A stretch of 64,000 nt of DNA from Spirilliplanes yamanashiensis (GTDB lineage: Bacteria; Actinomycetota; Actinomycetes; Mycobacteriales; Micromonosporaceae), in assembly GCF_016863475.1 (NCBI RefSeq), contig NZ_BOOY01000001.1:62001-126000 (forward strand), given 5' to 3'. Positions 43,239 through 51,672 of this stretch are shown here, one piece after another (the first letter of the stretch is position 1; each line of letters begins with the position of its first letter). Position numbers and translations under genes: made by a program. The notes beneath the pieces are model-generated. The model ran no database searches. It saw nothing but the letters and a program-made list of their open reading frames with translations, and had not been told where the DNA came from.

Positions 43239-43274
43239 CGAAGGCGCCGGGACCGGTAATCCCTGGCGCCTTCG
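43239..43274. terminator. Bidirectional hairpin terminator
   Basis: cgaaggcgcc (43239-43248) pairs perfectly with ggcgccttcg (43265-43274), and ggga/tccc can extend the stem inward. It lies between convergent helR (stop 43224) and the thioredoxin gene (stop 43291). Confidence 0.85.
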
Positions 43275-43290
43275 TGCGGGTGGTGAACGG

Positions 43291-43653
43291 TCAGCTCTGC
43301 TGCGAGGCGAGCTTGTCCTTGACCTCCGACATGTCGAGGGCCTCGACCTGCTCGATGAGGCTCTCCAGCGCGCTCTCGGGCAGGGCGCCCGGCTGCGCGA
43401 ACACGATCACGCCGTCGCGGACGGCCATGATGGTCGGGATCGACCGGATGTCGAACTTGGCCGCGATGGCCTGCTCGGCCTCCGTGTCGACCTTGCCGAA
43501 GGTGATGTCCGGGTGCTTCTCCGAGGAGCGCTCGTACGTCGGCGCGAACCGGACACAAGGACCGCACCAGCTCGCCCAGAAGTCGATCAGGACGATGCCC
43601 TCGCGGCTCGTCACCTCGTCGAAGTTCTCAGCGGTCAGGGCAACGGTGGCCAT
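43291..43653 (-). CDS. trxA: Thioredoxin
   Basis: Encodes 120 residues from ATG 43653, with GGAG seven bases upstream. The active site is WCGPC with Cys30 and Cys33 (FWASWCGPCVRF), and the cis-proline is in IPTIM. It is a standard thioredoxin fold, cytoplasmic, reducing protein disulfides. No thioredoxin reductase is adjacent. Its 5' side borders a 1-kb region with little coding content and a LacI-type palindrome 150 bases upstream. Confidence 0.93.
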   Translation of the reverse strand: MATVALTAENFDEVTSREGIVLIDFWASWCGPCVRFAPTYERSSEKHPDITFGKVDTEAEQAIAAKFDIRSIPTIMAVRDGVIVFAQPGALPESALESLIEQVEALDMSEVKDKLASQQS

Positions 43654-43803
43654 GGTGTGTCTCCATCTCCAGATCGGGCTACGCCTGATCGAACCAATCC
43701 GGCCCCTCTGTCATTCCCCGGGGTGGCCCGCCGACACCCGTCCAGCGACGTTCGTGAACGGGCGATGTCGGGCCTATCTGGACGCTGCATCACAGTGGGT
43801 AGC

Positions 43804-43815
43804 GAGAGCGCTCTC
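43804..43815. promoter_or_regulatory. LacI-family-type operator palindrome
   Basis: GAGAGCGCTCTC is a perfect 12-bp palindrome with the central GCGC typical of actinobacterial LacI-family sites such as the CebR box (GGGAGCGCTCCC). It lies 151 bases upstream of trxA. No sugar gene or LacI regulator is nearby. Confidence 0.45.
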
Positions 43816-44071
43816 ACGGGTCAACCCGCAGAGTAATCGCTTTCTGTCCGTATTTGACGCCGTCTGACCGGATGGACTGCTGGTCATGATCCGCGCGGCG
43901 CACATGATCGCCCAACGCAAGGTAATGGGAAAGAAAGTTAAATGAGACCTGGGTCACACCCCTGAAACCTATCCGGCAGTACGGAGGGTGAGGCAAAATC
44001 TGTTGCAACAGAGCGTGGGCGGCGGGTGCCGGGGAGGGCCCCGCCGCTCATTGCGTCCAGGGTCAGGTGGT

Positions 44072-44089
44072 CCGGGGGCACGCCCCCGG
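44072..44089. terminator. Hairpin in the gene-poor region
   Basis: ccggggg (44072-44078) pairs perfectly with cccccgg (44083-44089) around a 4-base loop, followed by a pyrimidine tract (ccccttt). It may end a transcript from the AT-richer part upstream. Confidence 0.4.
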
Positions 44090-44586
44090 CCCCTTTCCCC
44101 GGAGGCGCCGATCGGTGGCCGTCGAAGCGTGGGTGGATCGGTCCCCGCGCGCCGGCCGCCTCGGGCGGGGCGGGCCGGCGGCCGGACGTGAGGCCCTCGC
44201 CGCCGCCACCCCTGCCGGGTCCGGACCGCGTCCGGGCCGCCCCGCCGCAGTGCTGCCGGGTTCGACCGTCACCCCGCCGGGCTTGACCTGCCACTCCCCG
44301 CCCACCTCTGCCGGTTCGGACCCGCGCCGCCGGGTTCGAGCGGCGAGCGCGCCACCGCGCCGGGCTGCTGCCGGGGCCCTGACCGCCACGCCGCCGCGTT
44401 CCGGGCGGCGCGGTCCGCGCCGCCACGCGCGTCACCCGCCAGCGGCCCAGCGGGTCGCCGAGCGCCCAACTCGCCCAGCCACTGCTTCATCCGTTAGTTC
44501 TGCCGCGCCTGGTGGCCCAAATCGCCGCTACCTACCGCGGCGGCGTCACGAACGCCCCGGGCTACGCCGAGGCCGCCGCACGGCCT

Positions 44587-44640
44587 GCGCCGCCCGCCGC
44601 GCCGCCCGCCGCGCCGCCCGCCGCGCCGCCCGCCGCGCCG
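44587..44640. repeat. 12-bp tandem repeat
   Basis: Four exact copies of gcgccgcccgcc (44587-44634) are followed by a partial fifth, just before the TrmH-type methyltransferase gene. They lie outside any supported reading frame. Confidence 0.85.
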
Positions 44641-44723
44641 CACCCGTACCGGCAAGCCGCACCTGGTCGGGCGCGCAAGCCCGCCAACCCCCAACCCTCG
44701 CTCACGACGTACCCTCATCGGCC

Positions 44724-45359
44724 GTGAGTGGTGACGAGCAGGCCGTCGGGGTCGGGCCCTGGCCGGGGGAGCCGCCCGCCGATCCCCGCTACGACCCCGA
44801 GCTGCTCGCCGAGGGCGACCGCCGCAACGTCGTCGACCGCTACCGCTACTGGCGGCACGACGCGATCGTCGCGGACCTGGACCGGCGGCGGCATCCCTTC
44901 CATGTCGCGATCGAGAACTGGCAGCACGATCTCAACATCGGGACGGTCGTGCGCAACGCGAACGCGTTCCTGGCCGCCGAGGTGCACATCGTGGGGTTGC
45001 GGCGGTGGAACCGGCGCGGGGCGATGGTGACCGACCGGTACCAGCACGTGCGGCACCATCCGGAGATCGACGGGTTCGCGGGCTGGGCGCGGGCGGCCGG
45101 GTTGCAGGTGGTGGGGATCGACAACCTGCCGGGGTCGCGGCCGATGGAGAGCGTGACGCTGCCGCGGGAGTGCGTGCTGCTGTTCGGGCAGGAGGGGCCG
45201 GGGCTGTCGGACGCGGCGCGGGCCGCGTGCGACCAGCTGTTCTCGATCGCCCAGTACGGGTCGACGCGGTCGATCAACGCCGGTGTGGCCAGCGGCATCG
45301 CGATGCACGCGTGGGTGCGGGCGCACGCGGGACCCCCGCCCGGGTACGAACAGGCCTGA
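44724..45359 (+). CDS. SPOUT (TrmH-family) RNA 2'-O-methyltransferase
   Basis: Encodes 211 residues from GTG 44724 (VSGDEQAVGVGP). It has the SpoU/TrmH trefoil-knot motifs: motif 1 DLNIGTVVRNANAFLAAEVHIVG, motif 2 LLFGQEGPGLSDAA and motif 3 STRSINAGVASGIAMHAWV. It transfers a methyl group from SAM to a ribose 2'-OH of tRNA or rRNA; the target position is not evident. The short N-terminal extension lacks the L30e-like domain of TrmH-type rRNA enzymes. Confidence 0.9.
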   Translation: MSGDEQAVGVGPWPGEPPADPRYDPELLAEGDRRNVVDRYRYWRHDAIVADLDRRRHPFHVAIENWQHDLNIGTVVRNANAFLAAEVHIVGLRRWNRRGAMVTDRYQHVRHHPEIDGFAGWARAAGLQVVGIDNLPGSRPMESVTLPRECVLLFGQEGPGLSDAARAACDQLFSIAQYGSTRSINAGVASGIAMHAWVRAHAGPPPGYEQA

Positions 45360-45419
45360 TGCGGGGCGGGAATCGCCGATCCGCTTGACGGGGGGCGGTC
45401 CGCCGAGCACGGTGTGGTG

Positions 45420-46094
45420 GTGGGCGTCACCGTGAGTTGCCCCAGGTGTGGTGCTGAGGTCCGGCCGCCGGATCTCATGCACAGCGCGTGGCGTTGCATG
45501 GACTGCGGCGAGGTGCCGCCTCTGCACGTGCCGCAGCACATCGGTCCGGAGATCGTGGCGTCGGCGGTCGGGCAGGGCGCGGGGTCGCTGGAGCGGCCGC
45601 CGGTGTGGTGCCCGTGGCCGTTGCCGCCGGGGTGGACCGTGACCGGCATCGGCTGGGCCGGCGACGACCGCACCGGGGTGCGCGGCACCGTGGTGGCGTG
45701 CAGCGGGCCGGGGCCGCTGGGCGACGGGCCGGCCGACGTCGTGCTGGTCGCGGAGCAGCCGGGGGTCGGGCTGGGCAACCGCATGGCGGGCATCCCGGGG
45801 CTCGATCCGGGTGCGCTGCTGGCCGAGTCGATGGGCTCGTCGGGCACCCATGCCGGTCCACATGCCAAGGTCAGGGCCGGGGGGCACCCGACTCCACTGT
45901 GGTGCGTGAAGTCACCGGCGGACCGGAGCGCATACGTGAGTGAGGCCCGAGGAATGTGGCTCTATGCGGTAGCGTGGCCGGCAAGCGCGGGTTACATCCT
46001 CGCGGACACTGTCGACCTTCATGACCTGTCCGAGTGGGTGCCGCCCGAGCTGGTGTACGGGGCACCGTCGCCGTACCTGCACGGACGGGTCTGA
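45420..46094 (+). CDS. DUF6758 zinc-ribbon protein
   Basis: The product is 224 residues from GTG 45420. GTG 45414, 45417 or 45432 are equally possible. The N-terminus is a zinc-ribbon-like SCPRCGAEVRPPDLMHSAWRCMDCG, followed by a beta-rich domain with WTVTGIGWAGDDRTGVRGTVVACSGPGPLGDGPADVVLVAEQPG. It matches the actinobacterial DUF6758 family as I know it. Function unknown. Confidence 0.8.
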   Translation: MGVTVSCPRCGAEVRPPDLMHSAWRCMDCGEVPPLHVPQHIGPEIVASAVGQGAGSLERPPVWCPWPLPPGWTVTGIGWAGDDRTGVRGTVVACSGPGPLGDGPADVVLVAEQPGVGLGNRMAGIPGLDPGALLAESMGSSGTHAGPHAKVRAGGHPTPLWCVKSPADRSAYVSEARGMWLYAVAWPASAGYILADTVDLHDLSEWVPPELVYGAPSPYLHGRV

Positions 46095-46131
46095 CCTGTT
46101 CGCCGGGTATGGCGCAGATTCCCGGACATCG

Positions 46132-46160
46132 TTCACACTGTGCACAGCAACTGATACCGT
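46132..46160 (+). promoter_or_regulatory. Sigma-70-type promoter
   Basis: TTCACA at 46132-46137 and TACCGT at 46155-46160 are separated by 17 bases and lie 50 bases above the start of the small membrane protein gene. The spacer contains a TGTGCACA palindrome. Confidence 0.45.
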
Positions 46161-46210
46161 GAGTATTGCTGCGGCGGCGACCGTCAACCGCACGGAGGAG
46201 AAGGCCAGTC

Positions 46211-46369
46211 ATGATCAAGAAGGTCCTCACCTGGCTCGGCATCGCGTTCTTGATCTTCTTCATCGCCTTCAACCCTGATTCTGCCGCCGACGTCTTCCAG
46301 TCGCTCGGCAGCACGATCGGTGACATCGCCGAGGGCTTCGGCGCTTTCTTCACCAACCTCGTGGCGTAG
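46211..46369 (+). CDS. Small single-pass membrane protein
   Basis: Encodes 52 residues starting MIKKVLTWLGIAFLIFFIAFN and ending FFTNLVA, with a GGAG-rich site upstream. It has one membrane helix (residues ~4-20) and an amphipathic C-terminal part (ADVFQSLGSTIGDIAEGFGAFF). It starts 117 bases after the DUF6758 gene and ends 6 bases before the PH-domain gene, so it is likely cotranscribed with the latter. Function unknown. Confidence 0.75.
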   Translation: MIKKVLTWLGIAFLIFFIAFNPDSAADVFQSLGSTIGDIAEGFGAFFTNLVA

Positions 46370-46375
46370 TCCACG

Positions 46376-47389
46376 ATGGGCCCGGACACCCCCCGTCCGG
46401 CCGGCGACGAGGATCCGCGCCGCCCCCGCGACGACGACACGGACTTCATCTTCGACGACCCGGCCTTCGTGGACGACGACGATCCACGGCAGACGCCGCG
46501 GTATGCCCGCGGCAGCAGCTCCGGCCCGGGTTTCGCGGAGAGCGCCGGCTACGCCGACGGTCCGTCGTACGCGGCCAGCGCCGGCTTCGGCGACGGCGGT
46601 GACGAGACCCGCGCCACCGGCCGCGCCCAGGCCCCGTCCGCGGCGGCCGCAGCGGGCGGCGGCGGTGGCGGTGGCGGCGGTGGAGGCGGCGGCACCGGCG
46701 GCGGTGGCGGCGGCTGGGACGACGATGACGACGACTTCGAGCGGCGGCACGGCTACGTCCCGCAGTTCACGGCGGAGGAGCTCGAGGGCCTCGGCACGGA
46801 CGAGAACGGCCTGCCCACCGGCCCGCGGCGCGTGCTGCCGCTGGAGGACGAGCCCAGCACCCTCGTCGCGCGCTACCTGTTCCCCACCGAGCGCTACCGC
46901 GGCGAGTGGAAGCGGCACTTCATCCACCTGACCACCCCGCTGCTCATCGGCGTGGGCGTGACGTTCCTACTCGGCTACCTGTCCGGCTTCCTCGCCAAGC
47001 AGAACGTGGACGGCCTGACCACGGCGGCCGTCCTCATCTGGCTCGGCGTCATGGGCTGGGTGGCGTGGAAGGTCGCGGACTGGTACTTCGACCGCTTCAT
47101 CCTGACCAACAAGCGGGTCATGGTCGTCAACGGCATCATCACCCGCAAGGTCGCCATGATGCCGCTGCTGCGGGTCACCGACATGAAGTACGAGCAGTCG
47201 CCGCTCGGCCGGCTGCTCAACTACGGCACGTTCGTGCTGGAGTCGGCCGGTCAGGACCAGGCCCTGCGCGAGGTCAAGCACCTGCCGAACCCCAACGAGC
47301 TGTACCTGCGGGTCGTCGAGGAGATGTACGAGCCGCAGGCCGTCGAGGCCCGCCTCGGCAAGGACGACGAGGCGGTCGGCGACGCCTGA
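46376..47389 (+). CDS. Bacterial PH-domain membrane protein with acidic Gly-rich N-terminus
   Basis: Encodes 337 residues. Residues 1-125 are Asp/Gly-rich and disordered, including a run of Gly. Two membrane helices follow (about 175-195 and 205-228). Then comes a bPH2 (YdbS-like) domain (DRFILTNKRVMVVNGIITRKVAMMPLLRVTDMKYEQSPLGRLLNYGTFVLESAG). YdbS-type proteins are poorly understood membrane proteins. The polyglycine stretch (46650-46710) is a likely slippage site. Confidence 0.85.
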   Translation: MGPDTPRPAGDEDPRRPRDDDTDFIFDDPAFVDDDDPRQTPRYARGSSSGPGFAESAGYADGPSYAASAGFGDGGDETRATGRAQAPSAAAAAGGGGGGGGGGGGGTGGGGGGWDDDDDDFERRHGYVPQFTAEELEGLGTDENGLPTGPRRVLPLEDEPSTLVARYLFPTERYRGEWKRHFIHLTTPLLIGVGVTFLLGYLSGFLAKQNVDGLTTAAVLIWLGVMGWVAWKVADWYFDRFILTNKRVMVVNGIITRKVAMMPLLRVTDMKYEQSPLGRLLNYGTFVLESAGQDQALREVKHLPNPNELYLRVVEEMYEPQAVEARLGKDDEAVGDA

Positions 47390-47395
47390 CGCGGG

Positions 47396-47620
47396 TCACC
47401 CCGCCTTGGGGGACTCCCAGCCGCAGGTCACGCACTGGTACGACGGCCCGGGCCGGCGCCTGCGGCGCCGCCCTGGACCACGCCCGGCGTCCACACCGCA
47501 CACCGTCCCACTCCGGCAGATCGCCGCCGCCTCGCTCATTCCCGGCATCGCGCCGCCGGCAATGTGTCGCCCGCATGGGCCGGCGTGGACCGGCGCGGGC
47601 GCGCCGACCACGATGGTCAC
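47396..47620 (-). CDS. Small Cys-rich protein with CxxC knuckle, probable
   Basis: The product is 74 residues from GTG 47620, with GGGGAGGGG nine bases upstream. It has several Cys and His (CGRH, AAAICRSGTVCG) and ends SYQCVTCGWESPKAG, a CxxC knuckle like the RadA zinc finger (YxCxxCG), but the RadA body is absent. Third codon positions are GC-rich, as for a real gene. It sits between two plus-strand genes with its stop 6 bases from the PH-domain gene's stop. Not certain. Confidence 0.5.
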   Translation of the reverse strand: MTIVVGAPAPVHAGPCGRHIAGGAMPGMSEAAAICRSGTVCGVDAGRGPGRRRRRRPGPSYQCVTCGWESPKAG

Positions 47621-47782
47621 GCCGCCTCACCCCTCCCCGTCGTCCGCCGGTGACGCAACGACGCCGGCCGCCGGTCCGCGGCGGTCCTGACTGATATGCG
47701 TCTATGCCCCCCCGGGGCGCTCCGCCGCGGGATGTTCATGCAGGGGACGGCGGCACCCGACCACCCGGTAACCTCACACCGC

Positions 47783-48631
47783 GTGACCCGGATCGACCTG
47801 CACACGCACTCCACCGCGAGCGACGGCACGCTCACCCCGGCGGAGCTGGTCGCCGCCGGCGCCGCCGCCGGCCTGAGCGTCCTGGCGATCACGGACCACG
47901 ACACCACCGGCGGCTGGGACGCCGCCGCCGAGGCCCGCCCGGCCGGCCTCACCCTGATCCGCGGCGCCGAGCTGTCCTGCCGCTGGCACGGCTCCGACCC
48001 GCCCATCCCGCTGCACCTGCTGGGCTACCTGTTCGACCCCACGGCCCCCGAGCTCGTCGCCCAGCTCACCGCCATGCGCGCCGACCGCGAACGCCGCGCC
48101 GAACGCATGGTCGAGCTGCTGCGCGCCGACGGCGTCGACATCAGCTGGCCCGAGGTCGCCGGCTACGCCGCGGGCGGCTCCGTCGGCCGCCCCCACATCG
48201 CCCAGGCCCTCATCCGGGCCGGCCTCGTCGCCACCACCAGCGAGGCCTTCGCAAGCCGCTGGCTCGGCCGCCGCTACCACATCCCCAAGTTCGACCTCGA
48301 CGTCTTCGACGCCATCCGCCTCGTCCGCGCCGCCGGCGGCGTCACCGTCTTCGCCCACCCCCGCGCCAGCCGCCGCGGCCGCGTCGTCGACGACGCCATG
48401 ATCACCGAACTCGCCGCCGCCGGCCTGTTCGGCCTCGAAGCCGACCACGAGGACCACACCCCGGAGGAACGCGACCAGATCCGCGCCCTGGCCGGCCGGC
48501 TGGGCCTCGTCGTCACCGGCTCCTCCGACTTCCACGGCACCCACAAGACCGTCGCCCTGGGTGCGAACACGACCGCCCCCGAGGCGTACGACAAGATCGT
48601 GGCCGCCGCGACCGGCGTGCCGGCGCTGTAG
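47783..48631 (+). CDS. PHP-domain metal-dependent phosphoesterase
   Basis: Encodes 282 residues from GTG 47783. The PHP motifs are DLHTHSTASDG, AITDHDT, a Glu in GAELSC, VTVFAHPRA and SGSSDFHG. The family hydrolyses phosphoesters; relatives include 3',5'-nucleoside bisphosphate phosphatases (RNase AM/YciV) and histidinol-phosphatase-like enzymes. The trivalent metal site is intact. The gene precedes marC by 12 bases. Confidence 0.88.
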   Translation: MTRIDLHTHSTASDGTLTPAELVAAGAAAGLSVLAITDHDTTGGWDAAAEARPAGLTLIRGAELSCRWHGSDPPIPLHLLGYLFDPTAPELVAQLTAMRADRERRAERMVELLRADGVDISWPEVAGYAAGGSVGRPHIAQALIRAGLVATTSEAFASRWLGRRYHIPKFDLDVFDAIRLVRAAGGVTVFAHPRASRRGRVVDDAMITELAAAGLFGLEADHEDHTPEERDQIRALAGRLGLVVTGSSDFHGTHKTVALGANTTAPEAYDKIVAAATGVPAL

Positions 48632-48643
48632 GGTCCGGGCACG

Positions 48644-49261
48644 ATGGACCTGAAACTGTTCGGCGAGGTCTTCGTGACCCTGCTGGTGATCGTCGACCCG
48701 CCCGGCATGGTCCCGATCTTCCTGGCCCTCACCGGCGCCCTCCCGGCCCGCCAGCGCCACCGCGCCGGCACCCAGGCCGTCGCGCTCGCCCTCGGCGTCA
48801 TCGTGGTCTTCGCCGTCGCCGGCCAGACCCTCCTCGACTACCTGCACGTCGACCTGCCCGCCCTCCAGGGCGCCGGCGGCCTGCTGCTCATTCTGGTGGC
48901 CCTCGAACTGCTCACCGGCAAAACTGACGAACCCACCACCCAGTCGACGTCCAACATCGCCCTCGTACCCCTGGGCACCCCGCTGCTGGCCGGCCCGGGC
49001 GCCATCGTCGCCACGATGCTGTTCGTCCAACGCTCCGACGGCAGCGCCGCCGAGTACGTGTCCATCGGCGCCGGCATCGTCGCCGTGATGCTGTCGGTGT
49101 GGCTGGTCCTGCGCTTCTCCGGCGTGATCGTCAAGATCCTGCGCCCGGGCGGGATCGAGGTTCTGACGCGGATCGCGGGTCTGCTCTTGGCGGCGATCGC
49201 GGTCCAGCTGATCGCGGACGCGGTGGCGGCGTTCGTGCGGCAGTACGCGGCGGGCGGCTGA
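48644..49261 (+). CDS. MarC-family integral membrane protein
   Basis: Encodes 205 residues. It has six hydrophobic helices and the MarC motifs LVIVDPPGMVPIFLALT, LALGVIVVFAVAG and TPLLAGPGAIVATMLF. MarC proteins are membrane proteins of unknown activity, once linked to multiple antibiotic resistance. The gene is probably in one transcript with the PHP gene. Confidence 0.88.
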   Translation: MDLKLFGEVFVTLLVIVDPPGMVPIFLALTGALPARQRHRAGTQAVALALGVIVVFAVAGQTLLDYLHVDLPALQGAGGLLLILVALELLTGKTDEPTTQSTSNIALVPLGTPLLAGPGAIVATMLFVQRSDGSAAEYVSIGAGIVAVMLSVWLVLRFSGVIVKILRPGGIEVLTRIAGLLLAAIAVQLIADAVAAFVRQYAAGG

Positions 49262-49450
49262 GCGTTCCCTCACTGGCTGCCCCGGCCTCCGCTGCTTCCG
49301 GTCGGCTGTCCTCGGCTGTCCTCGGCCGGCTTGGCCGGCGGAGCTACCCCGGCTGTCCTCGACAGCCGCACCGACATCTGTCGGCTGCCGGGGGGCTCGG
49401 GCGGCTTCCCCCGTTCGGGGAATGTCGGTGGGTGCTGGAAGGATCGGGGG

Positions 49451-50338
49451 GTGGCTTCCTCCCGGTCCCGCACCGTTTCCGCGGCAATCCCCGAACAGCT
49501 CGGTTTCGCCGGGATGCCCGAGCGGCTGTTCGTGTGCACCCCGAGCAAGCTGGGCGCCTACACCGACTGCCCCCGCCGCTACCGGTACTCCTACGTCGAC
49601 CGCCCCACCCCGCAGAAGGGCCCGCCGTGGGCGCACAACTCGCTCGGCGCGAGCGTGCACACGGCCCTGAAGAACTGGTACGCGACCGCGCCCGACCGTC
49701 GCGACCCGTCCATCGTTCCCGCCCTGCTCCGCGCCACCTGGGTGTCCGAGGGCTACCGCGACTCCGACCAGCAGCGCGCCGTCTACCACCGCGCCCTCGG
49801 CTGGCTGGAGACGTACGTGACCGGCCTCGACCCGGCCGACGAGCCGCTCGGCGTCGAGCGGGTCGTCGCCGCCAAGACCTCGGTCCTGGCCTTCAACGGC
49901 CGCGCCGACCGCATCGACGCCCGGGTGGACGACGACGGCCGCCCGGAGGCCGTGATCGTCGACTACAAGACCGGCCGCTCCGAGCTGGACGCCGACGACG
50001 CCCGCGGATCCCAAGCTCTGGCGCTGTACGCGTACGCGGCCGCCCGTGTCTTCCGCCGCCCGTGCGTCCGCGTCGAGCTGCACCACCTGCCGACCGGCAC
50101 CGTCGCGGCGCACGAGCACACGCCCGAGTCGCTGGACCGGCACGTGGGGCGGGCGGAGGAGACGGCCCGGGACATCCTCGCGGCGGAGAAGGCCGTAACG
50201 GCCGGGGGTGATCCGGACGAGGCGTTCCCCGCTCAGCCCGGCACGCTCTGCGGCTGGTGCGACTTCCGGCGGGTGTGCCCGGCGGGGTCGGCCATGCCGG
50301 CGAAGGAGCCGTGGACGGCGGTCGACCGCCCGGATTGA
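49451..50338 (+). CDS. RecB-family PD-(D/E)XK exonuclease
   Basis: Encodes 295 residues from GTG 49451, with GGAAGG eight bases upstream. An ATG at 49514 also fits the conserved start. It has the Cas4/RecB-like nuclease fold: FVCTPSKLGAYTDCPRRYRY at the N-terminus, FNGRADRIDA (Asp), VIVDYKTGR (Glu/Lys region DYKTG) and a C-terminal Fe-S cysteine set (CGWCDFRRVCPAG). Such proteins cleave DNA 5'-3'. The spacer 49262-49450 contains repeats of cggctgtcctcggc, and no gene was found there. Confidence 0.88.
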   Translation: MASSRSRTVSAAIPEQLGFAGMPERLFVCTPSKLGAYTDCPRRYRYSYVDRPTPQKGPPWAHNSLGASVHTALKNWYATAPDRRDPSIVPALLRATWVSEGYRDSDQQRAVYHRALGWLETYVTGLDPADEPLGVERVVAAKTSVLAFNGRADRIDARVDDDGRPEAVIVDYKTGRSELDADDARGSQALALYAYAAARVFRRPCVRVELHHLPTGTVAAHEHTPESLDRHVGRAEETARDILAAEKAVTAGGDPDEAFPAQPGTLCGWCDFRRVCPAGSAMPAKEPWTAVDRPD

Positions 50339-50473
50339 CTGCCGTAGTTGGTCGTTCCCGGTCGGTCCACCGCAGTGGAACCCCCGACCTGGCTGCCGCA
50401 GTCGTCCGCCTCAGCCGGTATGGGTGACCGGCCGGTCGCCGCGTGGTCCCCGAGGTCGCCCGTCGGTTGCCGG

Positions 50474-50671
50474 TCAGTCCCAGTGGGGTGGGCGGTCGGC
50501 GAGGAGCCGGTCGTCATTCGAGTCGCGGGACCAGCCGCCGCCCCAGCCGTGGTCGGTGTCGTCGCGGGTCTGCTCGGGCAGCACCGGCGGCTCGTCCGGG
50601 TCCAGGTCGACGGTGCGGTCGTCGCCGCTGGTCGGGCTGCCGCCGGAGCCGGTGCCTGCACGCGTGTCCAC
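50474..50671 (-). CDS. Small acidic protein, unknown
   Basis: Encodes 65 residues from GTG 50671 (VDTRAGTGSGG). It ends DDTDHGWGGGWSRDSNDDRLLADRPPHWD, a pattern I recall in small hypothetical proteins of Micromonosporaceae (a DDR-x-RPPHWD end). It is highly acidic and Trp-rich, without a membrane segment. Its start faces the divergent gene at 50741. Confidence 0.6.
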   Translation of the reverse strand: MDTRAGTGSGGSPTSGDDRTVDLDPDEPPVLPEQTRDDTDHGWGGGWSRDSNDDRLLADRPPHWD

Positions 50672-50740
50672 GCGCCGAGCCTAACGATCGTCGCTCGAGG
50701 TGCCGACGCCCGGCCGTCCGGCGTTGGTAGCGTCGGACAG

Positions 50741-51070
50741 GTGAGCGCCCCGACCGGTCCCAGCGACGACGACGCCTACTGGCGCCGCCCAGACGACGAC
50801 GCCGGAGGCCTGCCCACTCCGCCGCCGGCCCCCGAGCCGCCGGCGAAGCCCGTCTACCCCGGTCCGCCGCCGAGCACCCCGCCGCCGAGCGGGTGGCGCC
50901 CGCCGTTCGTGGCGGAGCCGGTGCCGCCGCGGTCGCTGCCGCCGCAGGACCCGGCCGTCATCGACGACGCCGAGCGCAGCGCCCGCACGGTGACCTATGG
51001 CATCGGCATGGTGGCGGCCGCCCTCATGCTCGTGACCGTCTGCCTCCTCTGCTCCCGGCTGCTGTTCTGA
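50741..51070 (+). CDS. Small membrane protein with Pro-rich N-terminus
   Basis: Encodes 109 residues from GTG 50741 (VSAPTGPSDDD). Residues 1-75 are Pro/Asp-rich and disordered. Residues 85-108 form one C-terminal membrane helix (VTYGIGMVAAALMLVTVCLLCSRLLF). There is no recognisable domain. The stop is 9 bases from that of the convergent DUF2231 gene. Confidence 0.65.
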   Translation: MSAPTGPSDDDAYWRRPDDDAGGLPTPPPAPEPPAKPVYPGPPPSTPPPSGWRPPFVAEPVPPRSLPPQDPAVIDDAERSARTVTYGIGMVAAALMLVTVCLLCSRLLF

Positions 51071-51079
51071 GGTTGCTGC

Positions 51080-51544
51080 TCAGGAGACGCCGTGGACCGA
51101 CTGGGCCCCGCTGTCCCCGGTCTGGAAGACGTAGAACCCGGCCACGGCCGCCAGCGCGATGACCGCCACGATGAGGCCCGCCTCGGCGGCCCGGGGGAGC
51201 GGCCGGCGGCTGGTCAGCCACACGAGCAGGCCCGCCGCCACGCCGAGGCCCAGCGTGAACCAGAAGGTGCGGGTGCCGAACGACGCGTGCTGCTGCACGT
51301 TGGCGATGGCGTCCTCGGGCACGCCGGCGTACTTGCGGTCGTAGAACGCTGACCCGGACAGCATCGCGGCGAGCGCGGTCAGCGGGGACCCGACGGCGAG
51401 CAGGCCGACCACCCAGCCCAGCCGGGCGCGCAGCTTCGGGACCAGCGCGTAGAGCACGCCGGACAGCGCCAGCAACGGCACGAACACCACTGCGGCATGG
51501 ACCACGAGCACGTGTACGGGCAGGCCGTTGACCTGGTTGAACAT
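51080..51544 (-). CDS. DUF2231 membrane protein
   Basis: Encodes 154 residues. Four membrane helices and VNGLPVHVLVVHAAVVFVPLLALSGVLYALVPKL (histidines near the membrane surface) fit DUF2231, a family of putative redox- or heme-linked membrane proteins. The adjacent Fur-type regulator might hint at metal control, but the genes diverge and no operator is evident. Confidence 0.88.
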   Translation of the reverse strand: MFNQVNGLPVHVLVVHAAVVFVPLLALSGVLYALVPKLRARLGWVVGLLAVGSPLTALAAMLSGSAFYDRKYAGVPEDAIANVQQHASFGTRTFWFTLGLGVAAGLLVWLTSRRPLPRAAEAGLIVAVIALAAVAGFYVFQTGDSGAQSVHGVS

Positions 51545-51672
51545 TGCGCCTCCTCGGTTGGCGGTACGAGGGTGAAGCCTGAGGTTTCAACTATTCCCTA
51601 CGGGCCCCTACGCGCGATGCCGTGGTTCGGTTCACATGATCGCCATTTCGTTTCCGGGCTGCGCATGTTGTC

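Larger units (their letters stand above)
43654..44723. other. One-kilobase stretch without a supported gene
   Basis: The two strands here contain only open frames with Arg/Pro/Gly-rich, non-protein-like translations and no ribosome sites. The part 43760-44020 is clearly less GC-rich than the rest of the window and contains a LacI-type palindrome, several possible promoter-like AT stretches (ggtaatgggaaagaaagttaaatg) and ttgcaac. The part 44020-44720 is very GC-rich, with two hairpins and a 12-bp repeat. It could be a decayed gene or a regulatory RNA locus; I cannot assign one. Confidence 0.55.

Noticed and set aside
43938-44435. 165-codon minus-strand frame in the gene-poor region
   Set aside because: The translation is Arg/Gly/Pro-rich without any motif, and the start has no ribosome site.
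44587-44640. Pro/Ala repeat as part of the TrmH-type protein
   Set aside because: The repeat lies upstream of the probable GTG start at 44724 and the extended frame has no family match.
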